In this document: piece by piece, positions 6,856 to 14,405 of the stretch | Layout: each line of letters begins with the position of its first letter | Position numbering within the stretch: position 1 is the first letter of the stretch | Assembly: GCA_041301185.1 (NCBI GenBank) | Contig: JBFYSV010000334.1 | Location: forward strand, 1 to 18,324 | Direction of reading: 5' to 3' | Length of the DNA: 18,324 bases | Source: JAQBDA01 sp041301185 | Lineage (GTDB): Bacteria > Chloroflexota > Anaerolineae > Anaerolineales > UBA4823 | Program-made: the position numbers and the translations under genes | Notes under the pieces: generated by a model | What the model saw: only the letters and a program-made list of their open reading frames with translations | Told to the model about the DNA's origin: nothing | The model's database searches: none

Positions 6856-8373
6856 ATGCCAGCACAGTACTCGAATTTGGAAAAAATCCGCCTGAGTAAA
6901 ATCGAGCGCCTGCGAGCCGAGGCAATCGAGCCTTACCCGACCCGCGCCGAACGCACCCACACCAACCAAGAGGCAATCCGGCTGTTCGAACAAGCTGAGG
7001 CTGCGGGTAGCACGGATTCCCCGCCAGCCACTCTGGTAGGGCGGTTGCGCTCCGTACGCCTGATGGGCAAGATCACCTTTGCCCACATCGAAGATGATTC
7101 TGGGCGTGTCCAACTCTTTCTGCGCACCAACGACCTGGGGCAGGAGACCTTAGACAGGTTCAACCGCGAGTTCGACCTGGGCGATTTCGTCCAGGCGAGC
7201 GGGGAGATGTTTCGGACTCGCACCGGCGAAGTGACCTTGCGCGTGCAGAGCGTGCGCATGCTGGCAAAGGCGGTCACCCCCCTGCCCGCAGCCAAGGATG
7301 AGCAGGTGGATGGCGAGATCGTCCGCCACCAGACCTTCTCCGACCCGGAGACCCGCTACCGCCAGCGCTATGCAGACCTGCCTGTCAACCCTAAGGTGCG
7401 CCAGATCTTCCGCACACGGACCGCGATCGTGCGCGCCCTGCAGGAGTTCCTCGACTCGCATGGTTTCCTGGAAGTCGAAACGCCGATACTGCAACCGCTC
7501 TACGGCGGGGCCGCCGCCCAACCCTTCATCACCCACCACAACCAGCTGAAGCAAGACCTTTACCTGCGCATCTCTTTCGAGCTGTATCTCAAACGCCTCT
7601 TGGTGGGCGGTTTCGAGCGGGTCTACGAGATCGGGCGTGATTTCCGCAACGAAGGCGTTGATCGCACCCACAACCCGGAATTCACCCAGCTCGAATTCTA
7701 CTGGGCGTATGCCGATTACGAGCAAGTGATGGCACTGACCGAGGAGATGGTGGTTCACGTTGCCGACCGGGTCCTGGGCAGCCGGCAGTTCACCTACCAG
7801 GGAATGCAGATCAACCTGCAACCACCCTGGCAGCGCATCGAGCTGAATGAAGCCATTCACGAGCTGGCGGGGATTGAAATCGATGCTCACCCGACTGCCG
7901 ATAGCCTCTCAGCTGCTATGCGCGCCCGCGGCTTGCAGCCTGCCGCCAATGTGCCGCGTGGCAAGCTGATCGATTCCTTGCTGGGCGATTTTGTCGAGCC
8001 GCAGCTACACCAACCTACTTTCATTTACAATTACCCCCGAGATATCTCGCCGCTTGCCAAAAGCAAGCCCGCCAACCCGCAGATCGTGGAACGCTTTGAA
8101 GGCTTTGCGGCAGGCATGGAGCTGTGCAACGCCTTCACCGAGCTGAACGATCCCCTCGACCAGGAAGCCCGCTTCCTGGAGATGGGTCGGGACTATAACA
8201 CAGGCGACGAAGAGCGCCACCCAATGGATGAGGACTACCTGCAAGCCATGCGCTATGGCATGCCGCCCAACGGCGGGTTTGGCATGGGCGTCGATCGCCT
8301 GACCATGCTCCTGACCGACAGCGCCAATATCCGCGAAGTGATCCTCTTCCCCCATTTGCGCAAGGAAGAGTGA
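6856..8373 (+). CDS. lysS: Lysyl-tRNA synthetase, class II
   Basis: A 505-residue class II LysRS (same length as the E. coli enzyme) that charges tRNA-Lys with lysine. The N-terminal OB-fold anticodon-binding domain covers about residues 57-140 (VGRLRSVRLMGKITFAHIED). Class II motif 1 lies at about 198-211 (FLDSHGFLEVETP). Motif 2 lies at about 254-283 (ERVYEIGRDFRNEG, then HNPEFTQLEFY), and motif 3 at about 473-490 (GGFGMGVDRLTMLL). The usual GGAxARPF sequence reads GGAAAQPF, an Arg-to-Gln change beside the active site. ATG 6856 has GGAGAAG upstream. It follows greA after a terminator-like hairpin and probably uses read-through transcription. The serS promoter starts 11 nt after its stop. 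Confidence 0.97.
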   Translation: MPAQYSNLEKIRLSKIERLRAEAIEPYPTRAERTHTNQEAIRLFEQAEAAGSTDSPPATLVGRLRSVRLMGKITFAHIEDDSGRVQLFLRTNDLGQETLDRFNREFDLGDFVQASGEMFRTRTGEVTLRVQSVRMLAKAVTPLPAAKDEQVDGEIVRHQTFSDPETRYRQRYADLPVNPKVRQIFRTRTAIVRALQEFLDSHGFLEVETPILQPLYGGAAAQPFITHHNQLKQDLYLRISFELYLKRLLVGGFERVYEIGRDFRNEGVDRTHNPEFTQLEFYWAYADYEQVMALTEEMVVHVADRVLGSRQFTYQGMQINLQPPWQRIELNEAIHELAGIEIDAHPTADSLSAAMRARGLQPAANVPRGKLIDSLLGDFVEPQLHQPTFIYNYPRDISPLAKSKPANPQIVERFEGFAAGMELCNAFTELNDPLDQEARFLEMGRDYNTGDEERHPMDEDYLQAMRYGMPPNGGFGMGVDRLTMLLTDSANIREVILFPHLRKEE

Positions 8374-8384
8374 TTCCCTCAGGC

Positions 8385-8412
8385 TTGACACCCCGCGCAG
8401 ATTGGGTATAAT
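8385..8412 (+). promoter_or_regulatory. serS promoter (consensus sigma70 type)
   Basis: TTGACA (8385-8390) and TATAAT (8407-8412) are both perfect consensus hexamers, 16 bp apart, placed 11 nt after the lysS stop. Transcription should start near 8419. A strong promoter in front of an attenuator is the usual T-box design. Confidence 0.85.
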
Positions 8413-8419
8413 GGCGACT

Positions 8420-8723
8420 ATTCAATCAAGCAACAACCTGCACGGAGATAAGTAGCCCCAAAACCGTAACCAGAGAGCTGCCGGGTGGTGCGAGGCAGCC
8501 GGGTACTGGAGCCAAATCCGCTCCGTCAGACCGCCAGGTCTGGTTGCCTCTGCAGGGGCGTTTGCCTGAAGAGTATCCCAGGCAGCGCCGTAAGGAGGAT
8601 CGGGTTCGCCCGTTAGCGCGTATCAGAGGCTGTCTGCCGGGTGCACAACCTGGCGCACGGCAAATGCAGGTGGCACCACGAGCGCCCCCCTCGTCCTGCG
8701 CGGACGGAGGGGCGTTTATTATT
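8420..8723 (+). promoter_or_regulatory. T-box leader (serine-specific) controlling serS
   Basis: This fills most of the 424-nt gap between lysS and serS. It is a transcription-attenuation riboswitch that senses uncharged tRNA-Ser. Stem I is closed by ACGGAG (8442-8447) with CTCCGT (8521-8526). AGTA (8451-8454) is the loop-E side of the specifier loop. AGAGAG (8472-8477) and GGTGCGA (8487-8493) are the distal interlocking T-loop motifs, on CCAG/CTGG and CTGCC/GGCAG helices. The specifier is TCC (8517-8519), a Ser codon followed by a purine. The T-box core, CAGGTGGCACCACG (8667-8680), contains UGGC; its variable base C fits the G discriminator of tRNA-Ser. A terminator follows directly. The match between specifier, discriminator and the downstream serS makes the call strong. 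Confidence 0.92.
8682..8723 (+). terminator. T-box attenuator terminator
   Basis: CGCCCC (8683-8688) pairs with GGGGCG (8709-8714) and GTCC (8693-8696) pairs with GGAC (8702-8705), with a small internal irregularity and a TGCGC loop. TTTATTATT (8715-8723) follows. It begins right after the T-box core, as needed for competition with the antiterminator. Confidence 0.85.
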
Positions 8724-8797
8724 CCAGCGCTCGGTGGGAACGCGCAAGACAGGCAACAACCCGTTCGGCGCCGGCAACACAATATGGAGGTGCTACC

Positions 8798-10069
8798 ATG
8801 ATCGACATCAACCTTATCCGCGAAAAACCCGATACCATCCGCCAGATGCTGCTTGCTCGCCAGATGGATGCTTCTCCAGTTGACCAGGTGCTGCAACTGG
8901 ACGAACAGCGCCGGGCACTGATCCAGCAAACAGAAGTGCTCAAAGCCGAGCGCAATCAGGTCTCCAAGGAGATCTCGAAGATGAAAGACGCCGCCGCCCG
9001 CCAGATAAGTATCGGAGCCATGCGCTCAGTCGGCGACCGCATCGCCGCCCTGGATGAGGAGCTGCGCCGGGTGCAAAACCAGCTCGACGATCTGATGGCA
9101 TTTATCCCCAACCTGCCCGATCCGCGCACGCCGCTCGGCAAAGACGAGCACGATAACGTGGTCATCAAGACCGTTGGCGAAATACCGCGTTTCGATTTCG
9201 AGCCCAAGCCGCATTGGGACCTGGGGCCGGCGCTGGGCATCATCGACTTCGAGCAGGGGGTAAAGATCACTGGGACGCGCTTTTACGTGCTGAGCGGGGC
9301 GGGGGCACGCTTGCAGCGTGCCTTGATCGCCTGGATGCTCGACCTGCACGCCCGCCAGGGCTACACCGAGAAATACACCCCCTTCATGGTCAAAGGCGAT
9401 ACCCTGATGGCTGCTGGGCAGCTCCCCAAGTTCTACGATAACCTTTACAAGGATCACGAAGAAGACTTGTGGATGGTCCCAACAGCTGAGGTGCCCCTGA
9501 CCGGCTTGCACATCAACGATATCCTGGACGAAGCCAGCCTGCCACGCTACTATACCGCCTACACGCCCTGTTTCCGCCGTGAGAAGATGAGTGCCGGCAG
9601 GGATGTGCGCGGCATCAAGCGCGGCCACCAGTTCGACAAGGTGGAAATGTACATCTTCTGTAAGCCGGAAGATTCGCCGGCTGCCTTCGAGAAAATGGTC
9701 GCGGACGCCGAGCAGACCTGTGCCGGGCTGGGGCTGACCTACCGCGTCTTGCAGCTCTGCACCGGGGATATCGGCTTTGGCTCAAGCATCACCTACGATA
9801 TCGAAGTCTGGGCGCCGGGCTGCGGCGAGTGGCTGGAGGTCTCGTCGGTATCGAACGTGACCGATTTCCAGGCGCGCCGAGCCAATGCCAAGTATCGCCC
9901 AGCGGATGGCGGGCGTGCCCGCCTGATGCACACCCTGAACGGCTCCGGGCTGGGCATGCCGCGCACCCTGATTGCCGTGTTGGAGAACTACCAGCAACCT
10001 GATGGCTCGGTCGTCGTGCCAGAAGTGCTGCGCCCCTGGATGGGCGGCATCGATGTTATCCGGCCTTAA
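8798..10069 (+). CDS. serS: Seryl-tRNA synthetase, class II
   Basis: A 423-residue SerRS of normal bacterial length. The N-terminal long helical arm (about residues 27-101) binds the variable arm of tRNA-Ser; it is followed by the class II catalytic domain. Motif 2 is at about 256-283 (TPCFRREKMSAGRD, then RGIKRGHQFDKVE). Motif 3 is at about 376-397 (HTLNGSGLGMPRTLIAVLE). The serine pocket sequence MVPTAEVPLTG is at 227-236. GGAGG (8786-8790) lies 7 nt before the ATG. Expression is set by the upstream T-box leader. A perfect 16-bp inverted repeat follows the stop. Nothing in the coding sequence is unusual. Confidence 0.97.
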   Translation: MIDINLIREKPDTIRQMLLARQMDASPVDQVLQLDEQRRALIQQTEVLKAERNQVSKEISKMKDAAARQISIGAMRSVGDRIAALDEELRRVQNQLDDLMAFIPNLPDPRTPLGKDEHDNVVIKTVGEIPRFDFEPKPHWDLGPALGIIDFEQGVKITGTRFYVLSGAGARLQRALIAWMLDLHARQGYTEKYTPFMVKGDTLMAAGQLPKFYDNLYKDHEEDLWMVPTAEVPLTGLHINDILDEASLPRYYTAYTPCFRREKMSAGRDVRGIKRGHQFDKVEMYIFCKPEDSPAAFEKMVADAEQTCAGLGLTYRVLQLCTGDIGFGSSITYDIEVWAPGCGEWLEVSSVSNVTDFQARRANAKYRPADGGRARLMHTLNGSGLGMPRTLIAVLENYQQPDGSVVVPEVLRPWMGGIDVIRP

Positions 10070-10078
10070 GCCAGCGCG

Positions 10079-10115
10079 ATGAAATCGAGAGCGGCGCCAC
10101 CGCTCTCGATTTCAT
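10079..10115 (+). repeat. Perfect 16-bp inverted repeat after serS
   Basis: The arms 10079-10094 and 10100-10115 are perfect reverse complements (left arm begins ATGAAATCGAGAG) around a 5-nt loop. Neither strand has a T-tract next to it, so it is not a standard intrinsic terminator. It lies 9 nt after the serS stop, and its right arm ends 14 nt before the DUF456 start, so it may end serS mRNA, act as an operator, or both. Confidence 0.75.
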
Positions 10116-10117
10116 GA

Positions 10118-10123
10118 TAAGAT
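10118..10123 (+). promoter_or_regulatory. -10 box of a leaderless promoter for the DUF456 gene
   Basis: TAAGAT ends exactly 6 nt before the ATG at 10130, the same geometry as at 5395-5407, and there is no Shine-Dalgarno. No good -35 is visible; the -35 region falls in the loop of the inverted repeat. Confidence 0.35.
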
Positions 10124-10129
10124 ACCGCC

Positions 10130-10633
10130 ATGCCTGCCTGGCTTAACATCTCTGTTTTCGCTCTCACCCAGATCGTGATGCTGGTTGGGCTGTTGGGCTC
10201 GCTGATCCCAATCTTCCCCGGACCATTCATCATGTGGCTGGCAGCTCTCGGTTATGGTGTGCTGTCTGGGTTTGATTCGGTGGGTGTGGTTATCTTTATC
10301 ATGATCAGCGTTCTGATGATCGGCGGCGGCCTTGTGGATAACCTGTTCATGGGGGCGGGCGCCCGTAAGGGAGGCGCTGCCTGGGGCACGATCATCGTTG
10401 CTCTGATTGCCGGGGTTGTTGGCACAATACTCTTGCCGCCGTTTGGCGGTATTATCACTGCCCCAGCCGCCATCCTGCTGCTGGAATACCTGCGCCTGCG
10501 CGACCTGAACCAGGCCTGGCTGGCCTTGCGCGGCCTGGCTACCGGGTGGGGGTTTTCGTTTGTCGTCCGCTTTGGGTTTGGGCTGGTGATTATGGTCTTG
10601 TGGTGGCTGTGGGCGTGGTCTAACGCAAACTAA
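10130..10633 (+). CDS. DUF456 family integral membrane protein
   Basis: A 167-residue, very hydrophobic protein with about four or five membrane segments. It carries the DUF456 pattern: a first helix ending VGLLGSLIPIFPGPFIMW, then a cytosolic-side stretch NLFMGAGARKGGAAWG. A Gly-rich pair of helices follows (GVVGTILLPPFGGIITAPAAILLLEYLR), and the last segment is Trp-rich. The family's function is unknown. There is no Shine-Dalgarno before ATG 10130, but a -10-like box lies 6 nt upstream, so it may be leaderless. Its TAA overlaps the stop codon of the convergent HEAT-repeat gene by 3 nt. Confidence 0.85.
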   Translation: MPAWLNISVFALTQIVMLVGLLGSLIPIFPGPFIMWLAALGYGVLSGFDSVGVVIFIMISVLMIGGGLVDNLFMGAGARKGGAAWGTIIVALIAGVVGTILLPPFGGIITAPAAILLLEYLRLRDLNQAWLALRGLATGWGFSFVVRFGFGLVIMVLWWLWAWSNAN

Positions 10634-11205
10634 GGCTTATAGAAGACCATCCCCACCCCCATTCGCTCCAGACCCTCGTTTGCCCAGTATTCCACCAGCA
10701 TCGAGTTTGAATCCAGCGCCTCAAACAAGAGAGGGATCGAACGCTGGTCGCCGATCAGCGCCAGGGCGCGCATTGCCTCCATCTGGCTCTTTTGCGACCC
10801 ATCCTTGGCTGCCTGAAGCAAAGCCGGGACAGCCATTGACCCACTGGCTACCAGAGCGTTGGCAGCAATCCGTACCACCAGCGAATCGCCATCCTGTAGG
10901 GAAGCGATCAATGCTGGCACTGCCCTTTCGTCCGGTCGCTCTTGCAATCCCCGGGCGGCGCATTGCCGGATGCCAGGGTCTGGATCTGCCAGTGCCTGGA
11001 CCAGTTGGGGGACAGTATCTGCCCCCTGGAGACTTGCCAGGCTGCGCACCGCCCACCAGCGGGTATCTGGGCGGGGGTCTGTCAGCAGCGTTTGCAGCAC
11101 CGGCAACGCCGCCTCCCCATGAGCGGCGATCTGCCGGGCAGCGTTTTCAGCCTGCGCATCATCCCCGCTGCTGAGTGCATCGAGATACACTTCCAGATCA
11201 GCCAT
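10630..11205 (-). CDS. HEAT-repeat protein
   Basis: A 191-residue, all-helical protein built of about five HEAT/PBS-lyase-like repeats of roughly 31 residues. Repeated patterns are ALPVLQTLLTDPRPDTRWWAVRSLA, TVPQLVQALADPDPGIRQCAARGL and AVPALIASLQDGDSLVVRIAANAL. Such proteins are binding scaffolds; no catalytic residues are visible and it has no signal peptide, so it is probably cytosolic. ATG 11205 has AAGG about 5 nt upstream; an in-frame TTG just before it is possible. It is the last gene of a four-gene operon, 9 nt after the Trm112-like gene. Its TAG stop overlaps the TAA of the convergent DUF456 gene, leaving no room for a terminator. Confidence 0.85.
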   Translation of the reverse strand: MADLEVYLDALSSGDDAQAENAARQIAAHGEAALPVLQTLLTDPRPDTRWWAVRSLASLQGADTVPQLVQALADPDPGIRQCAARGLQERPDERAVPALIASLQDGDSLVVRIAANALVASGSMAVPALLQAAKDGSQKSQMEAMRALALIGDQRSIPLLFEALDSNSMLVEYWANEGLERMGVGMVFYKP

Positions 11206-11214
11206 CAACGCCTT

Positions 11215-11433
11215 TCACTGCCCGGGCGGCGGTACAGGCAGCTCTTCCTTTGCTACCTTGACCCATTTATCCCCTTCGTCAATCAGCATCACCGGAATAT
11301 CTTCGCGAATGGGGTATTTGCGTCCGCATTCCTGGCAGATGAGCCATGCTTCTTTATAGTATTCCAGCAGACCGTCTTTCTCGCGCACGCAAGCCGGGCA
11401 ACGTAAAATCTCGAGCAGATCTTGACTGACCAT
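11215..11433 (-). CDS. Trm112-like (YcaR/UPF0434) small zinc protein
   Basis: A 72-residue protein with two zinc-binding Cys pairs, CPAC at residues 12-15 and CQEC at 33-36. The family ending GRKYPIREDIPVMLIDEG follows, then a Pro-rich tail. The eukaryotic and archaeal Trm112 relative activates methyltransferases; the bacterial role is poorly known and I do not assign one. The ATG at 11433 is preceded by GGAAGGA about 8 nt upstream. A TTG at 11457 would add eight residues not seen in the family and would overlap this Shine-Dalgarno. It sits 35 nt after the GH114 gene and 9 nt before the HEAT-repeat gene. Confidence 0.88.
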   Translation of the reverse strand: MVSQDLLEILRCPACVREKDGLLEYYKEAWLICQECGRKYPIREDIPVMLIDEGDKWVKVAKEELPVPPPGQ

Positions 11434-11468
11434 TTTTCTATTCCTTCCTGTTATCAACGATTAGCGGG

Positions 11469-12374
11469 TTAGCGGCACGCCACCCGGTAGGCATCCAGCT
11501 CCAGGCTCTTCTTAAGCCAATCTAGGTTCATATTGTTTGCCAATGGGCAGAAATCGTCTACCTCAAGATTGTATTCTACCCCAAACACCGCTTTGCCGGA
11601 TTGGATAAATGGCAGCAGCCGCTCGCACTCGTTGTACTCGAAACATTGCTCGTTGAGCGCCCAATCGAAATGGGGCAGGAGGGCATCAATTTGATCCAGG
11701 TCGTTTTTCAAGCCAATGGATAAGCCTCGGGCGTGTGCTTCCTGCGCTAACCATGTGTTGAAAGCAATCTGGTCATGTGCGCCAAGCGGGAAACCGGTCT
11801 CATTAGCGTATCCATCCACGTTATCCGGCTCAACCCCATCGCAGCCTTTTTGGCGAGCCAGGTCGAGGCGAGCTTCCAGGATGGGAGCCAATAGATCCAC
11901 CTGGCGGATATCCAGCCAGCGCTCACCCGGCCAGCCCTCCAGCGGCTCACCAATCACCTCCGCCGGGAAATCAGTGGCATCAGGGCGCCAATCCTCCCAG
12001 CTCCCAGCGCTGAAGTAGCAGACCACGGTCCGCCCGCTGGCCTGAAGCTGGTCAATCACAGCCAGGGGGGTATCGAACAGGTCAATATCATACATCTCGA
12101 CGTCGAAGGAAGGGTCGATATTCCCGCTGAGCTGCCACTGCCAGCTCGTACCTGGCGAGGGGCGCCACCAATTTTCCGCCGGCTCCAGCGGAGGCGGGTA
12201 TTGATTGGGCACTTGCGGCAGGCTGAGCTGGTTGCTTTCGGGCGACCTGGGCGTAATCTCCCCTTCAGGCGGGAGCTGCGTTGATGCCGTGGCGCAGGCA
12301 GATAAAACGGCGGCGATCCAGGATAGCCCAAAAATCAAGAAACTGCCTCTGGCGCTGCGAGGAAAACCCGCCAT
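11469..12374 (-). CDS. GH114-type glycosidase lipoprotein (endo-alpha-1,4-polygalactosaminidase-like)
   Basis: A 301-residue secreted lipoprotein. The signal segment SFLIFGLSWIAAVLSAC puts the lipidated Cys at residue 27, followed by a Pro-rich linker to about residue 66. The catalytic domain has the GH114 features: SWQWQLSG near the start, VVCYFSAGSWEDWRPD, GWPGERWLDIR, GCDGVEPDNVDGY (acidic residues in the expected catalytic region), and LSIGLKNDLDQ. The TIM-barrel family hydrolyses alpha-1,4-linked galactosamine polymers found in biofilm or capsule glycans. The ATG shares its A with the TAA of the VanW gene, so translation is probably coupled. Substrate is inferred from family only. Confidence 0.87.
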   Translation of the reverse strand: MAGFPRSARGSFLIFGLSWIAAVLSACATASTQLPPEGEITPRSPESNQLSLPQVPNQYPPPLEPAENWWRPSPGTSWQWQLSGNIDPSFDVEMYDIDLFDTPLAVIDQLQASGRTVVCYFSAGSWEDWRPDATDFPAEVIGEPLEGWPGERWLDIRQVDLLAPILEARLDLARQKGCDGVEPDNVDGYANETGFPLGAHDQIAFNTWLAQEAHARGLSIGLKNDLDQIDALLPHFDWALNEQCFEYNECERLLPFIQSGKAVFGVEYNLEVDDFCPLANNMNLDWLKKSLELDAYRVACR

Positions 12375-14251
12375 TAATCATCTCGATCCCGGTCTTTGGG
12401 GAGCTTGGTGCCTGGTCCGACCTCATAGATTGCCTGCCAGGGCATGTAATGGGTGGAGAAATGGTCTTCCAGATAAACCTGCCCGTCTCGGTAGACCTTT
12501 CGGTAGACGGTTACATCTGCCCCTTGCGCTTCCCAGTCCACCTGGCGTATTTCGCCTTTAGCCAGCTCGGGGTTTTCCTGGTACAACGGCTCCGGCGGCT
12601 CCACGATATTCTGCAAACCGGTCGTCTCCCATTCTACACTGCGCCCATCCGATGTTGAATAGAACTTCCAGGTCAGCGTGCGCGCCCCGGCATTGGGGTA
12701 GGTCTCCATCAGCAGCCAGTTCGGCGTATCATTTATAAACTTGAGATCCACCACAGGTACGAAGACCGTGGCATCCAGGCCTGTCAGGTTGGGATCAACC
12801 CCGCCGGATGCAGTTTGCTCGTAATAAGAGACACGGTAGGCGTGTGAATGGCGCTCTACAATCGGGTAGCCGCCCAGGAAAGCGGTGCGGAACAAGGTAG
12901 TGCTCACCTGGCAAACGCCCCCGCCAACTCCTTTGATGGTGCGGTTGCCGTAGATGATCAGCGCCTCGGCGTAACCGTTATCCAGGCTGATATCCCCCAG
13001 CACTTCGCCCATTGAAAAGGTCGCCCCCGGGGGTACCAGCACACCGTGAAAACGACCGGCTGCCGTCTCGATATTCTGGATGCGCTCGCTGCTTGACCCA
13101 TAGAAGTAAGAAGTATGCACGCTGACCAGTTCAGTGATGCCAAGCTGTTCTGCAGTGGCGCTATCGCCCACCGGCGGGTCAGTATAATCGAAAACCAGCT
13201 CGACGTCATGCTTCCCCTGGACAAGCGCCTCGTTTACCGCCTGGATCGTGGCATCCTCGTTCAATGCCCGCCCAATCGCTGCCGGCTGGATCACCTCCAG
13301 CTGGCGGGTCTCATCGTTGAAGATAAAGCGGGCATTGGCGGGCTGGCGTGCCAGGTCGCCAGCGATGCCGCTCAAAAAGCTGCCCAGGGGTTCAGCATCC
13401 AGCCCCACCTGGTAGCGCGCCCCTTCTGCGCTCTCCAGGCGCTCGATGGTCAGCATTTGGGCCAGGCTCTCCTGGTCGAAAGTCCACGCTGCTGTCTCGG
13501 CTTGTCCCGCATTGGGGAATCTCACATTGAGCGGGGCGCTCAAGATGCGCTGGGCGATCTTGGCCTGCTCGCTGGCATCCAGGATTGCCGGTGCTGCCTC
13601 CATGACCACCACCGGGAATAGCCCGTCCGTCAGGCTGCGCAGGTGCTCTTCCAGCGGAGCCAGGGTTGCCGGATGGTCGATGAAGCGCCCTACCTGCCCG
13701 GGCGTCACCGTCACCTGGGTTCCAGTAACAGAGATCGATGCCTCGATGGTGGGTCTTTCAACCTGGGAGGCAATATCGTTGAGATAAGACTGCGCCACAC
13801 GCTCGTCATACACCAGGTAAGGCGGAAGGTCAATACCCGCATACCAGGCACGAAATTGTTCCTGAGCGCGCCGGATCAATCCTCCTTGTCGCCCAGCGTG
13901 GTAGGCGGTCAGGGCGCTGGTTTGCGGATCGAGATACAGCCCCAGCTCAACCGGCCGGGCAATCCATACCTGCTCACCTTCCTGCAAGACAATCCGCCCC
14001 TGCTGCGGATACACCAGGCGCTGCGCCAGCAATGCTCCCGCCTCTTCAGCCTCCAAGCCAGAGAGGTTCACCCCTGCCACCGACACCCCCGGGTAGATCC
14101 GCCCGGCGTAATATATATTAAAGCTGATCGCCAGCCCGCCCAACAAGATAACAAAAATCGAAACCCCAACCAGAATTGCCACCAACCCCTGAACAAGAAC
14201 CAGGGCGGATGGCAGATGAACCGGCCTGTGAGCATCACTACGCGTTGTCAT
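12374..14251 (-). CDS. VanW family cell-envelope protein
   Basis: A 625-residue protein with a short cytosolic N-terminus and one membrane segment (about residues 15-48), followed by a large extracytoplasmic part. Two putative peptidoglycan-binding (YoaR-like) domains lie at about 50-215 and 225-355. The VanW domain is at about 375-510 with its hallmark GVGGGVCQVSTTLF (441-454) and PPGATFSMGEVLG. A C-terminal beta-rich region resembles a G5-type domain (VTVYRKVYRDGQVYLEDHF). VanW is linked to glycopeptide resistance clusters in some Gram-positives, but its biochemical role is unsettled and this gene should not be read as a resistance gene. AGGTGA lies about 8 nt before the ATG. It heads the operon with GH114, overlapping it by one base. 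Confidence 0.9.
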   Translation of the reverse strand: MTTRSDAHRPVHLPSALVLVQGLVAILVGVSIFVILLGGLAISFNIYYAGRIYPGVSVAGVNLSGLEAEEAGALLAQRLVYPQQGRIVLQEGEQVWIARPVELGLYLDPQTSALTAYHAGRQGGLIRRAQEQFRAWYAGIDLPPYLVYDERVAQSYLNDIASQVERPTIEASISVTGTQVTVTPGQVGRFIDHPATLAPLEEHLRSLTDGLFPVVVMEAAPAILDASEQAKIAQRILSAPLNVRFPNAGQAETAAWTFDQESLAQMLTIERLESAEGARYQVGLDAEPLGSFLSGIAGDLARQPANARFIFNDETRQLEVIQPAAIGRALNEDATIQAVNEALVQGKHDVELVFDYTDPPVGDSATAEQLGITELVSVHTSYFYGSSSERIQNIETAAGRFHGVLVPPGATFSMGEVLGDISLDNGYAEALIIYGNRTIKGVGGGVCQVSTTLFRTAFLGGYPIVERHSHAYRVSYYEQTASGGVDPNLTGLDATVFVPVVDLKFINDTPNWLLMETYPNAGARTLTWKFYSTSDGRSVEWETTGLQNIVEPPEPLYQENPELAKGEIRQVDWEAQGADVTVYRKVYRDGQVYLEDHFSTHYMPWQAIYEVGPGTKLPKDRDRDD

Positions 14252-14293
14252 AATTTTTCACCTATAAACGGGTTGCACAAACCACGTTAGGTA

Positions 14294-14299
14294 ATTGTA
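14294..14299 (-). promoter_or_regulatory. Candidate -10 box for the VanW operon
   Basis: TACAAT on the minus strand (14299-14294) would place the transcript start about 36 nt before the VanW ATG, which has its own Shine-Dalgarno. The -35 is poor. Confidence 0.35.
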
Positions 14300-14339
14300 C
14301 CAAAATGGTTTGCGCATCAGGTTAATCATTCGTTAGACC

Positions 14340-14354
14340 TGCCGGAAGCCGGCA
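14340..14354 (+). repeat. Short perfect hairpin in the divergent intergenic region
   Basis: TGCCGG (14340-14345) and CCGGCA (14349-14354) form a 6-bp stem around AAG, between the VanW and hub-gene promoters. No T-tract is present; its role is unknown. Confidence 0.35.
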
Positions 14355-14405
14355 TGGTTCCATCCCAAGTGCCAACCTAGCGCTCAAGGCAGTTCTGTCT
14401 GCGGC

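Noticed and set aside
7150..7890. 246-codon open frame on the minus strand inside lysS
   Set aside because: It lies fully antisense to a clear lysS, has no family motifs, and is explained by third-position GC bias.
8426..8929. Minus-strand open frame covering the T-box leader and serS start
   Set aside because: It crosses a well-supported structured leader and the serS start; no recognisable protein motif.
12374..14251. Glycopeptide-resistance gene cluster
   Set aside because: VanW-domain proteins are widespread; no vanH/A/X, vanR/S or vanY genes are near.
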